A stretch of DNA of 64,000 bases from assembly GCF_900116135.1 (NCBI RefSeq), contig NZ_FOZX01000006.1, positions 248,001 through 312,000 on the forward strand, given 5' to 3'. This document shows positions 39,791 to 48,068 of the stretch, one piece after another; within the stretch, counting starts at the first letter, position 1, and the number at the start of each line of letters is the position of its first letter. The notes under the pieces were generated by a model that had not been told where the DNA came from, made no database searches, and was given only the letters and a program-made list of their open reading frames with translations. Both the position numbers and the translations under genes were made by a program. This DNA is from Saccharopolyspora flava. Lineage in GTDB: Bacteria; Actinomycetota; Actinomycetes; Mycobacteriales; Pseudonocardiaceae.

Positions 39791-40891
39791 TCAGTGCTGG
39801 TCGCGGGCGGTGAGGGCGAGGTCGGGCATGTCGCTGAAGATGCCGTCGATCTTCTGGGCGTAGAGGGCGTGGAAGTAGCCGAGGACGTCGCCCCACTGGA
39901 CCGGGTCGGCGGAGGACTGGAAGTCCGCGGGCAGGAAGGTGTTCTCGGCGCGGACCGTGTAGGGGACGACCTGGAGGCCGGCGGCGTGGGCGTCGGCGAC
40001 GACCGTCGTCGGCTCGGTGAGGTGGCCGGTGTCGTCGACCGGCAGGATCACCTTGGTGTCGGGGCCGATGACGTCGGCGTAGGTCGCGATCTCCTTCAGC
40101 CCCTCCGGCGTGACCATGTCGGCGTAGGTGCGCGGGTCGCCCGCCTCGATGAAGTCCTGCGGGGCGCCGGTGTTGCTGATCAGCTGGACCAGCCGCACCC
40201 GCAGCTCGTCGCGCAGCCGCTTGAGGTTGCCGACCTCGAAGGACTGCACGACGACCTTCGAGTCCCGCTCGTTGAGGCCGTTGGCGTTGAGCGCCTCGAC
40301 CAGACCCGGCTCGACCGGCAGGCCGATCGCGCGGAAGTAGCTGGGGTGCTTGGTCTCCGGGGCCACGCCGATGTTCCGGCCGAGCTCCTTCGACAGCCGG
40401 GCGCGCAGGTCCAGCACCTCCTGCAGCGTCGGCACCTCGTAGAGCCCGTCGTAGACCGTGTTGTGCTGCCGGACCTCCGGGATGCGCTCCTTCGCGCGCA
40501 GCGTCTTGAGCTCCGCGAGCGTGAAGTCCTCGGTGAACCAGCCGGTCATCTCGGTGCCGTCGATGACCTTGGTGGTCTTGCGGGAGGCGAACTCCGGGTG
40601 CTCGGCGACGTCGGTGGTGCCGCCGATCTCCGGCTCGTGCCGGGCGACCAGCACGCCGTCCTTGGTGGGCACCAGGTCCGGTTCGATGAAGTCGGCGCCC
40701 ATCCGGGCGGCCAGCTCGTAGGAGGCCAGCGTGTGCTCCGGCCGGTAGCCGGAGGCGCCGCGGTGGCCGAACACCTCGATCTGCTCGGCGCCCGGCGTCG
40801 GCTCGGCGGCGGTGGCCGGTCCGGCGGCGATCACCCCCAGTGCGGCCGCTCCCGCGACGGACAACGCGATCAACCGTCCCCGAATCGTCAT
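39791..40891 (-). CDS. Secreted glycerophosphodiester phosphodiesterase
   Basis: A 366-residue exported phosphodiesterase that releases an alcohol and glycerol-3-phosphate from phospholipid head groups or teichoic-acid-like polymers. A signal peptide ([19 protein letters not shown], cleavage near ATAAE) is clear. The catalytic motif [21 protein letters not shown] holds the two active-site histidine/arginine positions, with [17 protein letters not shown] carrying metal-binding Glu/Asp and the second histidine. The protein ends [15 protein letters not shown] 40891 has AGGAG upstream. This is the GDPD clade with long insertions, close to E. coli GlpQ. Confidence 0.93.
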   Translation of the reverse strand: MTIRGRLIALSVAGAAALGVIAAGPATAAEPTPGAEQIEVFGHRGASGYRPEHTLASYELAARMGADFIEPDLVPTKDGVLVARHEPEIGGTTDVAEHPEFASRKTTKVIDGTEMTGWFTEDFTLAELKTLRAKERIPEVRQHNTVYDGLYEVPTLQEVLDLRARLSKELGRNIGVAPETKHPSYFRAIGLPVEPGLVEALNANGLNERDSKVVVQSFEVGNLKRLRDELRVRLVQLISNTGAPQDFIEAGDPRTYADMVTPEGLKEIATYADVIGPDTKVILPVDDTGHLTEPTTVVADAHAAGLQVVPYTVRAENTFLPADFQSSADPVQWGDVLGYFHALYAQKIDGIFSDMPDLALTARDQH

Positions 40892-41082
40892 GTGCACTCC
40901 TCGCTGCGACTGTGGCGGGCCCACCCAACTCCCCGCAACCGACGCCCGGTGCACACCTGTGCGACCGGCGGCCGACCGGAGGGTGAACGCGGCCCGACGG
41001 ACCGACGGCAGCGCGACCTGCGATGCGCCATCCGGACGCAACACTTCCCGGGGGCAGCGGCCACGTGGCCCACCGCACGCTC

Positions 41083-41088
41083 TACGCT
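41083..41088 (+). promoter_or_regulatory. -10 element TACGCT of purD, probable leaderless start
   Basis: TACGCT ends 7 bp before the purD GTG at 41096, with no Shine-Dalgarno sequence. The same hexamer occurs upstream of purS (58096). Confidence 0.6.
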
Positions 41089-41095
41089 GCGTTTC

Positions 41096-42358
41096 GTGCG
41101 AATCCTCGTGATCGGCGGTGGCGGCCGGGAGCACGCGATCGTGTTGTCCCTCTCCCGTGACCCCTCCGTGACGGCACTCGCCTGCGCGCCCGGCAACGCC
41201 GGTACCGCCGCGCTCGCCGAGTCCTACGGCGTCGACGTCGCCAAGCCCGACGAGGTGGCCGCGCTGGCCACCCGCTGGAAGGCGGACCTGGTCGTGTTCG
41301 GACCGGAGACCCCGCTGGTCGCGGGCGCCTCCGACGCGGTCCGCGCGGCGGGCATCCCGTGCTTCGGCCCGTCCAAGGCCGCGGCCCGCATCGAGGGCTC
41401 CAAGGCCTTCGCTAAGGACGTCATGGTGTCGGCGGGCGTGCCCACGGCGCGCAGCGAGATCGTGGACAACCCCGCCAAGCTCGACGCGGCGCTGGCCGGT
41501 TTCGGCCCCACCTGGGTGGTCAAGGACGACGGTCTGGCCGCGGGCAAGGGCGTGCTGGTCACCAGCGACTTCGACGCGGCCCGCGCGCACGCCATGAAGC
41601 TGCTCGACGGCGGCCACCCGGTGCTGCTGGAGTCGTTCCTCGACGGCCCGGAGGCCTCGCTGTTCTGCCTTGTGGACGGCACCACCGTGGTGCCGCTGCT
41701 GCCCGCGCAGGACTTCAAGCGCGTCGGCGACGAGGACGCCGGGCCCAACACCGGCGGCATGGGCGCCTACGCGCCGCTGCCGTGGGCCCCGGACGGCCTG
41801 GTCGACGAGGTGGTGCGCACGATCGTGCAGCCCACCGTCGACGAGCTGGACCGCCGCGGCACCCCGTTCTCCGGCCTGCTGTACGCGGGCTTGGCGCTGA
41901 CCTCGAACGGCCCGCAGGTCATCGAGTTCAACTGTCGCTTCGGCGACCCCGAGACCCAGGCCGTGCTGGCCCTGCTGCACACCCCGCTGGCGCAGCTGTT
42001 CCACGCCGTCGCCAACGGCGAGCTCGCCGACCAGCCGCCGCTGGAGTGGGAAGCGGGTTCGGCGGTGACGGTCGTGCTGGCGGCCGAGGGCTACCCGGGC
42101 CGCCCGCGCGTCGACGACGTCATCCAGGGCGCCGACATCCAGGGCGTGCTGCACTCGGGCACCCGCCGCCGCGAGGACGGCGCGGTGCTGTCCTCGGGCG
42201 GGCGCGTCCTGTCGGTGGTGGCCACCGGCGCCGACCTGGCGGCCGCTCGCGACGAGGTCTACAAGCGGGTCGAGCGGGTTCACCTGCCGGGCGCGCACTG
42301 GCGCACCGACATCGCCCGCCGCGCCGCCGACGGCGAGATCACCGTCCCCCGCGCCTGA
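41096..42358 (+). CDS. purD: Phosphoribosylamine-glycine ligase PurD
   Basis: A 420-residue ATP-grasp ligase that makes glycinamide ribonucleotide, step 2 of purine synthesis. The N-domain opens [14 protein letters not shown]. The ATP-grasp part has [13 protein letters not shown], and [16 protein letters not shown] carries metal ligands. The GTG at 41096 fits a leaderless mRNA; the open frame running upstream to 39782 is antisense to the GDPD gene and not coding. An aminotransferase gene follows after 32 bp. The purine genes in the window are scattered in single units except for purSQL. Confidence 0.98.
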   Translation: MRILVIGGGGREHAIVLSLSRDPSVTALACAPGNAGTAALAESYGVDVAKPDEVAALATRWKADLVVFGPETPLVAGASDAVRAAGIPCFGPSKAAARIEGSKAFAKDVMVSAGVPTARSEIVDNPAKLDAALAGFGPTWVVKDDGLAAGKGVLVTSDFDAARAHAMKLLDGGHPVLLESFLDGPEASLFCLVDGTTVVPLLPAQDFKRVGDEDAGPNTGGMGAYAPLPWAPDGLVDEVVRTIVQPTVDELDRRGTPFSGLLYAGLALTSNGPQVIEFNCRFGDPETQAVLALLHTPLAQLFHAVANGELADQPPLEWEAGSAVTVVLAAEGYPGRPRVDDVIQGADIQGVLHSGTRRREDGAVLSSGGRVLSVVATGADLAAARDEVYKRVERVHLPGAHWRTDIARRAADGEITVPRA

Positions 42359-42390
42359 CCTGACGCGTTCGCCCTGGCAGGCTTGCAGCC

Positions 42391-43557
42391 ATGAGTGGTC
42401 AGCACCCCGCGCTCGCCGTCGCGGCGCGAGCCGATGTGGCTCCGTTCCAGGTCATGGAGGTCCTGTCCGCCGCTGCGAAGCGGCAGCGGGAGCTCGGTGA
42501 CGTCGTGTCCCTGGCCGCCGGGCAGCCCTCGACGCCCGCGCCGAAGGCCGTGCGGGAGGCCGCCGCCCGCGCGCTGGAGGGCGACGCCCTCGGCTACACC
42601 GAGCAGCTGGGCGTCCTGGAGCTGCGGGAGGCCATCGCCGGGCACTACGAGAAGGCCTACGGCCGCTCGGTGCCGGTCGACGAGGTCGTGGTCACCACGG
42701 GCGCCTCGGGCGCGTTCCTGCTGGCGTTCCTCAGCGCGTTCGACGCCGGCGACCGGGTCGCGCTGGCCAGCCCCGGCTACCCCGCCTACCGCAACATCCT
42801 GTCCGCGCTGGGCTGCGAGGTCGTGGAGCTGCCCTGCGACGCCTCCACCCGGTTCCAGCCGACGGTGGCGATGCTGGAGGCCCTCGACGAGCCGGTGCGC
42901 GGGCTCATCGTGGCCAGCCCCAACAACCCGACGGGCACGGTCCTCTCCCGCGACGAGCTCGCCGAGCTGGCCGGCTGGTGCGACGCCCGCGGGGTGCAGC
43001 TGATCAGCGACGAGATCTACCACGGGCTGAGCTACGGCGAACCGCTGCACACGGCGCGCGAGTTCTCCGCCGAGGCGATCGTGGTGAACAGCTTCTCCAA
43101 GTTCTGGTCGATGACCGGCTGGCGGCTCGGCTGGATGCTGGTGCCGCCGCGGCTGCTGCGCGCCGTCGACTCGCTGACCGGCAACTTCACCCTGTGCCCG
43201 CCCGCGCTGTCGCAGCAGGCGGCCGTCGCGGCGTTCAGCCCGGAGGCCTACGACGAGGTCGAGGCGCACGTGGCGCGCTACCGGGAGAACCGCGCGCTGC
43301 TGCTCGACGGGCTGGCGAAGGCGGGCATCACCGACGTCGCCCCGGCCGACGGCGCGTTCTACGCGTGGGCGGACATCAGCGACCACACCGACGACGCCGC
43401 GTCGTTCTGCCGCCGCCTCCTCGACGACACCGGGGTCGCGCTCGTGCCGGGCGTGGACTTCGACCCGGACCGCGGCCACCACTACCTGCGCCTCTCCTTC
43501 GCGGGCGACCCCCGGGAGATCACCGAGGCCGTCGACCGCCTCGGCGCCTGGCTCTGA
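42391..43557 (+). CDS. PLP-dependent class I/II aminotransferase
   Basis: A 388-residue aminotransferase of the AspC-like fold. Seen are SLAAGQPSTPAPKAVREAA near the N-terminus, LGYTEQLGVLELREAIA, TTGASGAFLLAFL (phosphate binding), SPNNPTGTVLS (asparagine contacting PLP), SDEIYHGLSY, the Schiff-base lysine in SFSKFWSMTGWRLGW, and HHYLRLSFAG (C-terminal arginine). The ATG at 42391 has no ribosome-binding site; CAGGCT at 42378 could be a -10 for a leaderless mRNA. Substrates may include aspartate, alanine or aromatic amino acids, which the sequence does not settle. Its stop codon runs into the ~70 bp palindromic element. Confidence 0.93.
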   Translation: MSGQHPALAVAARADVAPFQVMEVLSAAAKRQRELGDVVSLAAGQPSTPAPKAVREAAARALEGDALGYTEQLGVLELREAIAGHYEKAYGRSVPVDEVVVTTGASGAFLLAFLSAFDAGDRVALASPGYPAYRNILSALGCEVVELPCDASTRFQPTVAMLEALDEPVRGLIVASPNNPTGTVLSRDELAELAGWCDARGVQLISDEIYHGLSYGEPLHTAREFSAEAIVVNSFSKFWSMTGWRLGWMLVPPRLLRAVDSLTGNFTLCPPALSQQAAVAAFSPEAYDEVEAHVARYRENRALLLDGLAKAGITDVAPADGAFYAWADISDHTDDAASFCRRLLDDTGVALVPGVDFDPDRGHHYLRLSFAGDPREITEAVDRLGAWL

Positions 43558-43623
43558 CGGTTTTAGCCAGAATCACCCGGGATTTCAGTGCTCTGACCCC
43601 GGGCGGTTCTGGCTAGAACTGTC
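43556..43623. repeat. ~70 bp palindromic element, copy 3 (variant)
   Basis: A 68 bp copy with 17 bp terminal inverted repeats (GACGGTTTTAGCCAGAA, complement with two mismatches ending at 43623) and an altered interior; only CCCGGG and GGGTGATT on the complementary strand match copy 1. It begins within the aminotransferase stop codon. It stands before the small membrane protein gene in the same direction. Confidence 0.78.
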
Positions 43624-43742
43624 CACCGGCAACCCCGAGGAGACCCTGATGTTTCCCGGGTCCGGGTCTCGCGACCTGCCGTTTCGGGCGTTCTGTCTGG
43701 CAGGCTGGGACTGCGGGAAGGTCCCGGCGAGAGGTGGTCGCG

Positions 43743-43907
43743 ATGTGGTGGAAGATCCTCGGCGGACTGCTGGCCCTGTGGCTGGTGATGTCCGTGGCCG
43801 GGTTCCTGATCAAGGGCCTGTTCTGGCTCGCCGTCATCGGCGGCGTCCTGTTCCTAGCCACGGCGGCCATCGGCTGGTCCAAGGACAAGAAGCAGATCAA
43901 GCCCTAG
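43743..43907 (+). CDS. Small hydrophobic membrane protein
   Basis: A 54-residue protein with two hydrophobic helices (ILGGLLALWLVMSVAGFLIKG and LFWLAVIGGVLFLATAAIGW) and a lysine-rich tail (SKDKKQIKP). AGAGG lies 8 bp before ATG 43743. The positive C-terminus suggests a hairpin topology with both ends inside. Similar small membrane proteins are common in actinobacteria, but I cannot name a function. Its TAG stop overlaps the TAG of the opposite HAD gene through CTAG at 43904-43907. Confidence 0.75.
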   Translation: MWWKILGGLLALWLVMSVAGFLIKGLFWLAVIGGVLFLATAAIGWSKDKKQIKP

Positions 43908-44500
43908 GCGGCGAGCTGGTCCTGGAGGAGGTCTCGGGCGCGGGCCGCTGAGGTCCAGAGCTCGGCGTGCAGGCCGGCCCGGCGGGCGCCTGCGATGTTG
44001 TCCTCGCGGTCGTCGAAGAACAGGCATTCCTCGGGGCGCGCGTCGAGGGTGTCGAGCAGGACCCGCCAGATCTCCGCGTCGGGTTTGACGACCCGCAGGT
44101 CACCGGAGAACAGCAGGTGCTCGAAGTACCGGGCCCACGGCTTGCTCTCGGCGGCGCGGCCGAACGTCGTCGAGGCGTTGGACAGCAGCGCCAGGCGCAC
44201 GCCGCGCCGGTGCAGGTCCTCCAGCAGCGCCAGCGCCTCCGGATCGGTCGACATCCAGCCGTCCACGTCGACGCTGGTCAGCCGCTGGATCAGGGAGTCG
44301 TCGAGGTCGCGGTCCAGGCGCGCGGCCACCGCCCGCCAGTAGTCGGCGTCGGTGCAGCCCGCGTCGTAGGCGCGGCGCTCGGCCCAGTAGGCCCGCTCGA
44401 AGGTCTCCGGGTCGGCGTCCAGCAGCGCCGCGAGCTCGGGCAGCGCCGTGATGCGGCGGCTGATCACCTCGCCGTAGTCGAACACGATCCACCGCAGCAC
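43904..44500 (-). CDS. HAD-superfamily hydrolase (subfamily IA)
   Basis: A 198-residue haloacid dehalogenase-like phosphatase. Motif I is FDYGEVIS (the second Asp is replaced by Glu, usual for the FDYGEV subgroup), motif II is LALLSNAS, the lysine is in RVVKPDAEIW, and motif IV is LFFDDREDNIAGA. A helical cap lies between motifs I and II. GTG at 44500 has GGAGG upstream. Substrates are likely small phosphorylated metabolites. The gene overlaps the preceding convergent gene by four bases. Confidence 0.9.
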   Translation of the reverse strand: MLRWIVFDYGEVISRRITALPELAALLDADPETFERAYWAERRAYDAGCTDADYWRAVAARLDRDLDDSLIQRLTSVDVDGWMSTDPEALALLEDLHRRGVRLALLSNASTTFGRAAESKPWARYFEHLLFSGDLRVVKPDAEIWRVLLDTLDARPEECLFFDDREDNIAGARRAGLHAELWTSAARARDLLQDQLAA

Positions 44501-44538
44501 CGGCCACCTCCACGCATCGGGCGCCCGATCCGGTCCGG

Positions 44539-45561
44539 TCAGACCCCGGCTTCGGCGATCCGGCGCAACGCCTCTTCCACGTCCGACTTCGACACGTTCC
44601 GGTGCGTGACGAAGCGGACCTGGCCGTTCATCGGCACCGCCAGCACACCCACCGCGCGCAGGCGCTGCAACGTCAACTGCACGTCCGGGACCGCCGCCAG
44701 CAGCATGTTCGTCTGCGGGGCCGTGACCTGCCAGCCCTGCTCGACGAGGCCGTCGGCGAGGATCCGGGCGTTGTCGTGATCGTCCCCCAGCGCGTCGATC
44801 CGGTCCAGCGCGATCAGCCCGGCCGCCGCCAGCACGCCGCCCTGCCGGACGCCGCCGCCGAGCATCTTGCGGACCCGCCGACCGGCCTTGATGAACTCCG
44901 CCTCACCGGCCAGCACCGAGCCGACCGGGGCGCCGAGTCCCTTGCTCAGGCACACCTGCACGCTGTCCACGCCCACCGTCAGGGCCGCCGGCGGCACGCC
45001 GAGCGCCACCGAGGCGTTCCACAGCCGCGCGCCGTCGAGGTGCACCTTGAGCCCGAGCTCCTTCGCCGCGGCCGCGAGCCGGGCGTGCTCGTGCGGCGGG
45101 ACGACCGCGCCGCCCGCGCCGTTGTGGGTGTTCTCCAGGCACAGCAGCGTGGTGTGCAGGGCGTCGTAGGCCATCGTCAGGTTGGCCTGGGCGCGCACCG
45201 CTTCGGCGGTCGGCCTGCCCGGTCCGGCGTCCCAGTCCAGCGGGTCCGGCATCCCTCCGGCGAGCCAGGCGGCCGAGCCGAGTTCGTGGTTGAGCACGTG
45301 CGCACCGCGCGGCGCCAGGAACCGGTCGCCGCGCTTGAGGTGCAGCATAAGCGCGATCAGGTTGCCCATCGTCCCGCTGGGCACCCACAGCGCGGACGAG
45401 GTGCCCAGCAGCTGGGCCACCCGTTCCTCCAGGGCGCGCATGGTGGGATCGTGGTCGAGTACGTCATCGCCGACGTCGGCGGCGGCCATCGCGGCCAGCA
45501 TCTGCTCGTCGGGACGAGTCACCGTGTCGGAGCGGAGGTCGATGGGCGCCGGAGTGGTCAC
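44539..45561 (-). CDS. Low-specificity threonine aldolase
   Basis: A 340-residue PLP enzyme that splits threonine or allo-threonine into glycine and acetaldehyde. It opens IDLRSDTVTRPDEQMLAAM, has FVPSGTMGN-like WVPSGTMGNLIAL, HLDGARLWNA, and the lysine in VCLSKGLGAPVGS. GTG at 45561 is the start. The gene lies 38 bp upstream of the HAD gene on the same strand, so the two may be co-transcribed. The intergenic region to the ECF sigma gene contains the palindromic region at 45603. Confidence 0.95.
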   Translation of the reverse strand: MTTPAPIDLRSDTVTRPDEQMLAAMAAADVGDDVLDHDPTMRALEERVAQLLGTSSALWVPSGTMGNLIALMLHLKRGDRFLAPRGAHVLNHELGSAAWLAGGMPDPLDWDAGPGRPTAEAVRAQANLTMAYDALHTTLLCLENTHNGAGGAVVPPHEHARLAAAAKELGLKVHLDGARLWNASVALGVPPAALTVGVDSVQVCLSKGLGAPVGSVLAGEAEFIKAGRRVRKMLGGGVRQGGVLAAAGLIALDRIDALGDDHDNARILADGLVEQGWQVTAPQTNMLLAAVPDVQLTLQRLRAVGVLAVPMNGQVRFVTHRNVSKSDVEEALRRIAEAGV

Positions 45562-45602
45562 GAACCGATCACATCACACCTGCGGGGGGTCGGGGCAATG
45601 GC

Positions 45603-45643
45603 CCTGTGAGACGTGAATTCACCGCTGCGGTATCAATCACAGG
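45603..45643. promoter_or_regulatory. Layered palindromes in a divergent control region
   Basis: An outer repeat CCTGTGA (45603-45609) and TCACAGG (45637-45643) encloses GTGAATTCAC (45613-45622, perfect) and ACCGCTGCGGT (45621-45631). The region lies between the divergent threonine aldolase and ECF sigma genes. It may hold overlapping operators; the proteins are unknown. Confidence 0.4.
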
Positions 45644-45728
45644 TGGATCCGTCCCCGCGGGCGTGCAACGGCCGGGGCGCGCGATCCCGTCATAGCAGTG
45701 CAGGCAACGAACGAGCGGAGAGTTCCGC

Positions 45729-46244
45729 GTGGACCAGCGCGAGGAGCAGGAGTTCGCGGAGTACTTCGTGGCTCGGCGGGAGGCGGTGCGTCGCATGGCG
45801 TACATGATGTGCGGTGATTGGCACCGCGCGGACGATCTCGCCCAGACCGCGTTCATCGCCCTGCACCGTCACTGGCGGAAGGTCCGGGACAAGGGCGCGC
45901 TCGACGCCTACGTGCGCCGGACCCTCACCCGCGCGGTGATCGACGAGTCGCGGCGGCCCTGGCGACGGGAGAGGGCCGCCGAGACTCTGCCCGACAGTCC
46001 GGTCGACGACCCGGACGTGGACGACTCGGTGTCCACCAGGCAGACCCTGATAGCCGGGCTGCGCCAGGTGCCGCCGAAGCAGCGCGCCGTGCTGGTCCTG
46101 CGCTTCCTGGAGGGGCTGGACGTGGCAGGCGTCGCGGCGGTCATGCGCTGCAGCGAAGGAACCGTGAAGAGTCAGTGCGCCCGGGGATTGGCGACGTTGC
46201 GGGAGGCGCTGGGAGACGAGCTCGGGGATCTGAGGTCCGCGTGA
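45729..46244 (+). CDS. SigE-family ECF RNA polymerase sigma factor
   Basis: A 171-residue group IV sigma factor of the SigE family. Region 2 has RRMAYMMCGDWHRADDLAQTAF and the -10-binding helix ALDAYVRRTLTRAVID. Region 4 has VPPKQRAVLVLRFLEGLDV and the HTH VAAVMRCSEGTVKSQCARG. GTG 45729 is the start; GGAG lies 7-10 bp upstream. A TTG-initiated gene for a single-pass membrane protein follows 12 bp later, forming the usual sigma/anti-sigma pair. The downstream regulon is not evident, and the upstream palindromic region may include its promoter. Confidence 0.93.
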   Translation: MDQREEQEFAEYFVARREAVRRMAYMMCGDWHRADDLAQTAFIALHRHWRKVRDKGALDAYVRRTLTRAVIDESRRPWRRERAAETLPDSPVDDPDVDDSVSTRQTLIAGLRQVPPKQRAVLVLRFLEGLDVAGVAAVMRCSEGTVKSQCARGLATLREALGDELGDLRSA

Positions 46245-46256
46245 AGGGGGTGCGGG

Positions 46257-46919
46257 TTGGACGAGCGCAAGCTCGAAGAGCTTTTCCGTGACTCGGTGCG
46301 AACCGTTCCGCCGGCGTCGTTCGACGAAGGTGACGTCGCGAGCGCGTCGCGCCGGATCACGGCCCGGCGCCGGATGACCGCCACCGTCGGCGGCACGGCG
46401 GTGGCCGCCGCCGTGCTGGTCGGCGGGATCGGCGTGGGTTCCGGCTGGTTCTCGTCGTCGACGGACACCGTGGCGAGCCCACCGCCGGTGGCACCGCTGA
46501 CGGCGGCGCCGGCCCCGGTGCCGCAGATCGAGTCGGACGGGATCACGCCGCGTTCGGGGGGCTGCCGGCCCGACCCGAGCGTGGTCGCGGCCGTCGAGGC
46601 GACGCTGCCCGAGGCGGGCGGCACCCGGCCGACCCCGGTGCTGTCGTGCCCGACCGGTGCCAAGGCGGCGGCGTTCCCGCTGCGCGACGGCCCCGCGGCG
46701 GGCCGGGTGACGGTGCTGGTCAGCCCGGCGGGCACCGCGCAGGCGGGCCAGTCGACGCCGGGCGACGTGCGGCGTCCCGACGGGGCTCAGCAGTCGGTGC
46801 GCAAGGCGCGCAGCGGCAAGCTCGTGGTGGTGGTCAGCGAGCCCGAGCAGGGGTCGCCGGCGGCGCCGTTCGGCACCAGGCTGGCGCACGTCGCGGGTGA
46901 TCTCGCGGCCCGGTTCTAG
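46257..46919 (+). CDS. Putative membrane anti-sigma-like partner of the ECF sigma
   Basis: A 220-residue single-pass protein. The N-terminal ~40 residues (MDERKLEELFRDSVRTVPPAS, then a basic stretch) are cytoplasmic, and one membrane helix spans about 42-62 (TATVGGTAVAAAVLVGGIG). A Pro/Ala-rich extracellular linker and an outer domain with two cysteines (GGCRPDPS and VLSCPTG) follow. This is the plan of small anti-sigma factors or their sensor partners, but I see no zinc-binding HxxxCxxC motif, so it is not a canonical ZAS protein. The TTG at 46257 follows GGGGG; no better in-frame start is seen. Confidence 0.75.
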   Translation: MDERKLEELFRDSVRTVPPASFDEGDVASASRRITARRRMTATVGGTAVAAAVLVGGIGVGSGWFSSSTDTVASPPPVAPLTAAPAPVPQIESDGITPRSGGCRPDPSVVAAVEATLPEAGGTRPTPVLSCPTGAKAAAFPLRDGPAAGRVTVLVSPAGTAQAGQSTPGDVRRPDGAQQSVRKARSGKLVVVVSEPEQGSPAAPFGTRLAHVAGDLAARF

Positions 46920-46982
46920 CTGGTCGACGGCGTGCTGCGCGCCCGCGACGGCCGCAGCCAACGGGACAACTCGGACACGGCT

Positions 46983-46988
46983 TAGGAT
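46983..46988 (+). promoter_or_regulatory. -10 element TAGGAT of a probable leaderless TetR mRNA
   Basis: TAGGAT ends 8 bp before the ATG at 46997, with no Shine-Dalgarno sequence between. Confidence 0.5.
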
Positions 46989-46996
46989 CGCGTGTC

Positions 46997-47581
46997 ATGA
47001 CAGCGGCCAGCACACCCAAGGGCGAGCGGCGGCGGCAGGCGTTGGTGGCGGCTGCGGCGCAGCTGCTCGTCGAGGGCGGGTTCGACGCGGTCCGGCACCG
47101 GGCCGTGGCCGAGCGCGCCGGGCTTCCGCTGGCCTCGACGACCTACTACTTCTCGTCGCTGGAAGACTTGATCACCGCGGCGGTCGAGCACAACGGCCGG
47201 GAGGAGCTGGCCGCCGGGCACGCCCGGCTGGCCGACCTGTCCGCGCAGCCGCGCAGCACCGACACCGTCATCGAGCTGCTGCTGGACCTGCTGCTCGGCG
47301 TCGACTCCCGGGACGGCGGGGTCGAGCCGGTGCTGCTGCGCTACGAGCGCCTGGTGGGCTCGCCGCGCCGCCCCTACCTCACGCCGCTGATGCGGGAGAT
47401 GGCCGCCGAGCTGCAGCAGCTCCTCGCGGAGATCTTCCGCCGCAGCGACATGGAGGTCGGGGCGGAGCGGCTCACCGAGGTGGTCGCGCTGGTGGACGGC
47501 GCGGTGGTCAACGCGCTCATCGAATCGGACCCGGATCCGCGCGGGGCCGCGCGCCGGATGCTGCGCGCTCAGCTGTCCTGA
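46997..47581 (+). CDS. TetR-family regulator
   Basis: A 194-residue TetR protein. The HTH is at about residues 10-55 (RRQALVAAAAQLLVEGG and the VRHRAVAERAGLPLASTTYYF segment). The C-terminal domain has the acidic loop DSRDGG and helices for ligand binding. It resembles the TetR gene at 6313 in its DNA-binding part. The ATG at 46997 lacks a ribosome-binding site and fits a leaderless mRNA. No adjacent gene is an obvious target. Confidence 0.9.
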   Translation: MTAASTPKGERRRQALVAAAAQLLVEGGFDAVRHRAVAERAGLPLASTTYYFSSLEDLITAAVEHNGREELAAGHARLADLSAQPRSTDTVIELLLDLLLGVDSRDGGVEPVLLRYERLVGSPRRPYLTPLMREMAAELQQLLAEIFRRSDMEVGAERLTEVVALVDGAVVNALIESDPDPRGAARRMLRAQLS

Positions 47582-47637
47582 GGCGCGTGCAAGAACGCTG
47601 AACCGGTCGCCGTGCGAACCGCGCGCGCATTTTCACA

Positions 47638-47904
47638 TCAGAAGTCCCAGGTGATTTCCGCGTAATTCCCGTTGGTGGCCAATCGTTCGCACTCAAGACA
47701 TTTCTCGGCGATATTCTTCGTCTGCGGTTCTCGCCCCAGCGGAGTGGGTTGCGGGATTTTGACTTCGTGCGCGCACAGAGCTGGAATAACCTGGCCGGAA
47801 TATACCGCTCCGGGCCTCATCGTCGTCGCGTGGCGAAGGGTCTGACCAGTGCCGACTATCCAGAACACGTCCTGCCGATCCTCGGCGAACCCGTTGTTGT
47901 TCAT
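47638..47904 (-). CDS. Small zinc-finger-like hypothetical protein
   Basis: An 88-residue protein from a stretch with noticeably lower G+C and different codon use than its neighbours. It contains TLRHATTM, ALCAHEVKIP and CLECERLATN; the spaced Cys/His residues suggest a zinc ribbon like those in many small Pseudonocardiaceae zinc finger proteins. Start ATG 47904 has GGGAG upstream; the frame is open to 47946. It stands in the gap between the TetR gene and the ABC exporter. The weak codon bias makes a recent gain by transfer or relaxed selection likely. Function is unknown. Confidence 0.6.
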   Translation of the reverse strand: MNNNGFAEDRQDVFWIVGTGQTLRHATTMRPGAVYSGQVIPALCAHEVKIPQPTPLGREPQTKNIAEKCLECERLATNGNYAEITWDF

Positions 47905-48068
47905 CCGCTCCCGTTCCTGTGCACAAGCCGCGAATGCTCGGGCCAACGATAGGGTGGCGCCGCTGCATCAGTCCAGAATCCCACACCTGATCGAGCGCAA
48001 AAGGCGAATTCGCCGAATGAGCGATTGACCTCGGCTTTCAAGATCGATCCGTCCTCTTCGGCCACTCG

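Noticed and set aside
39782-41095. Long upstream in-frame extension of purD
   Set aside because: It is antisense to the secreted GDPD gene, which has a signal peptide and catalytic motifs. PurD begins normally at 41096.
40892-42298. Upstream in-frame extension of the GDPD gene on the minus strand
   Set aside because: Antisense to purD; the signal peptide and AGGAG mark the true start at 40891.
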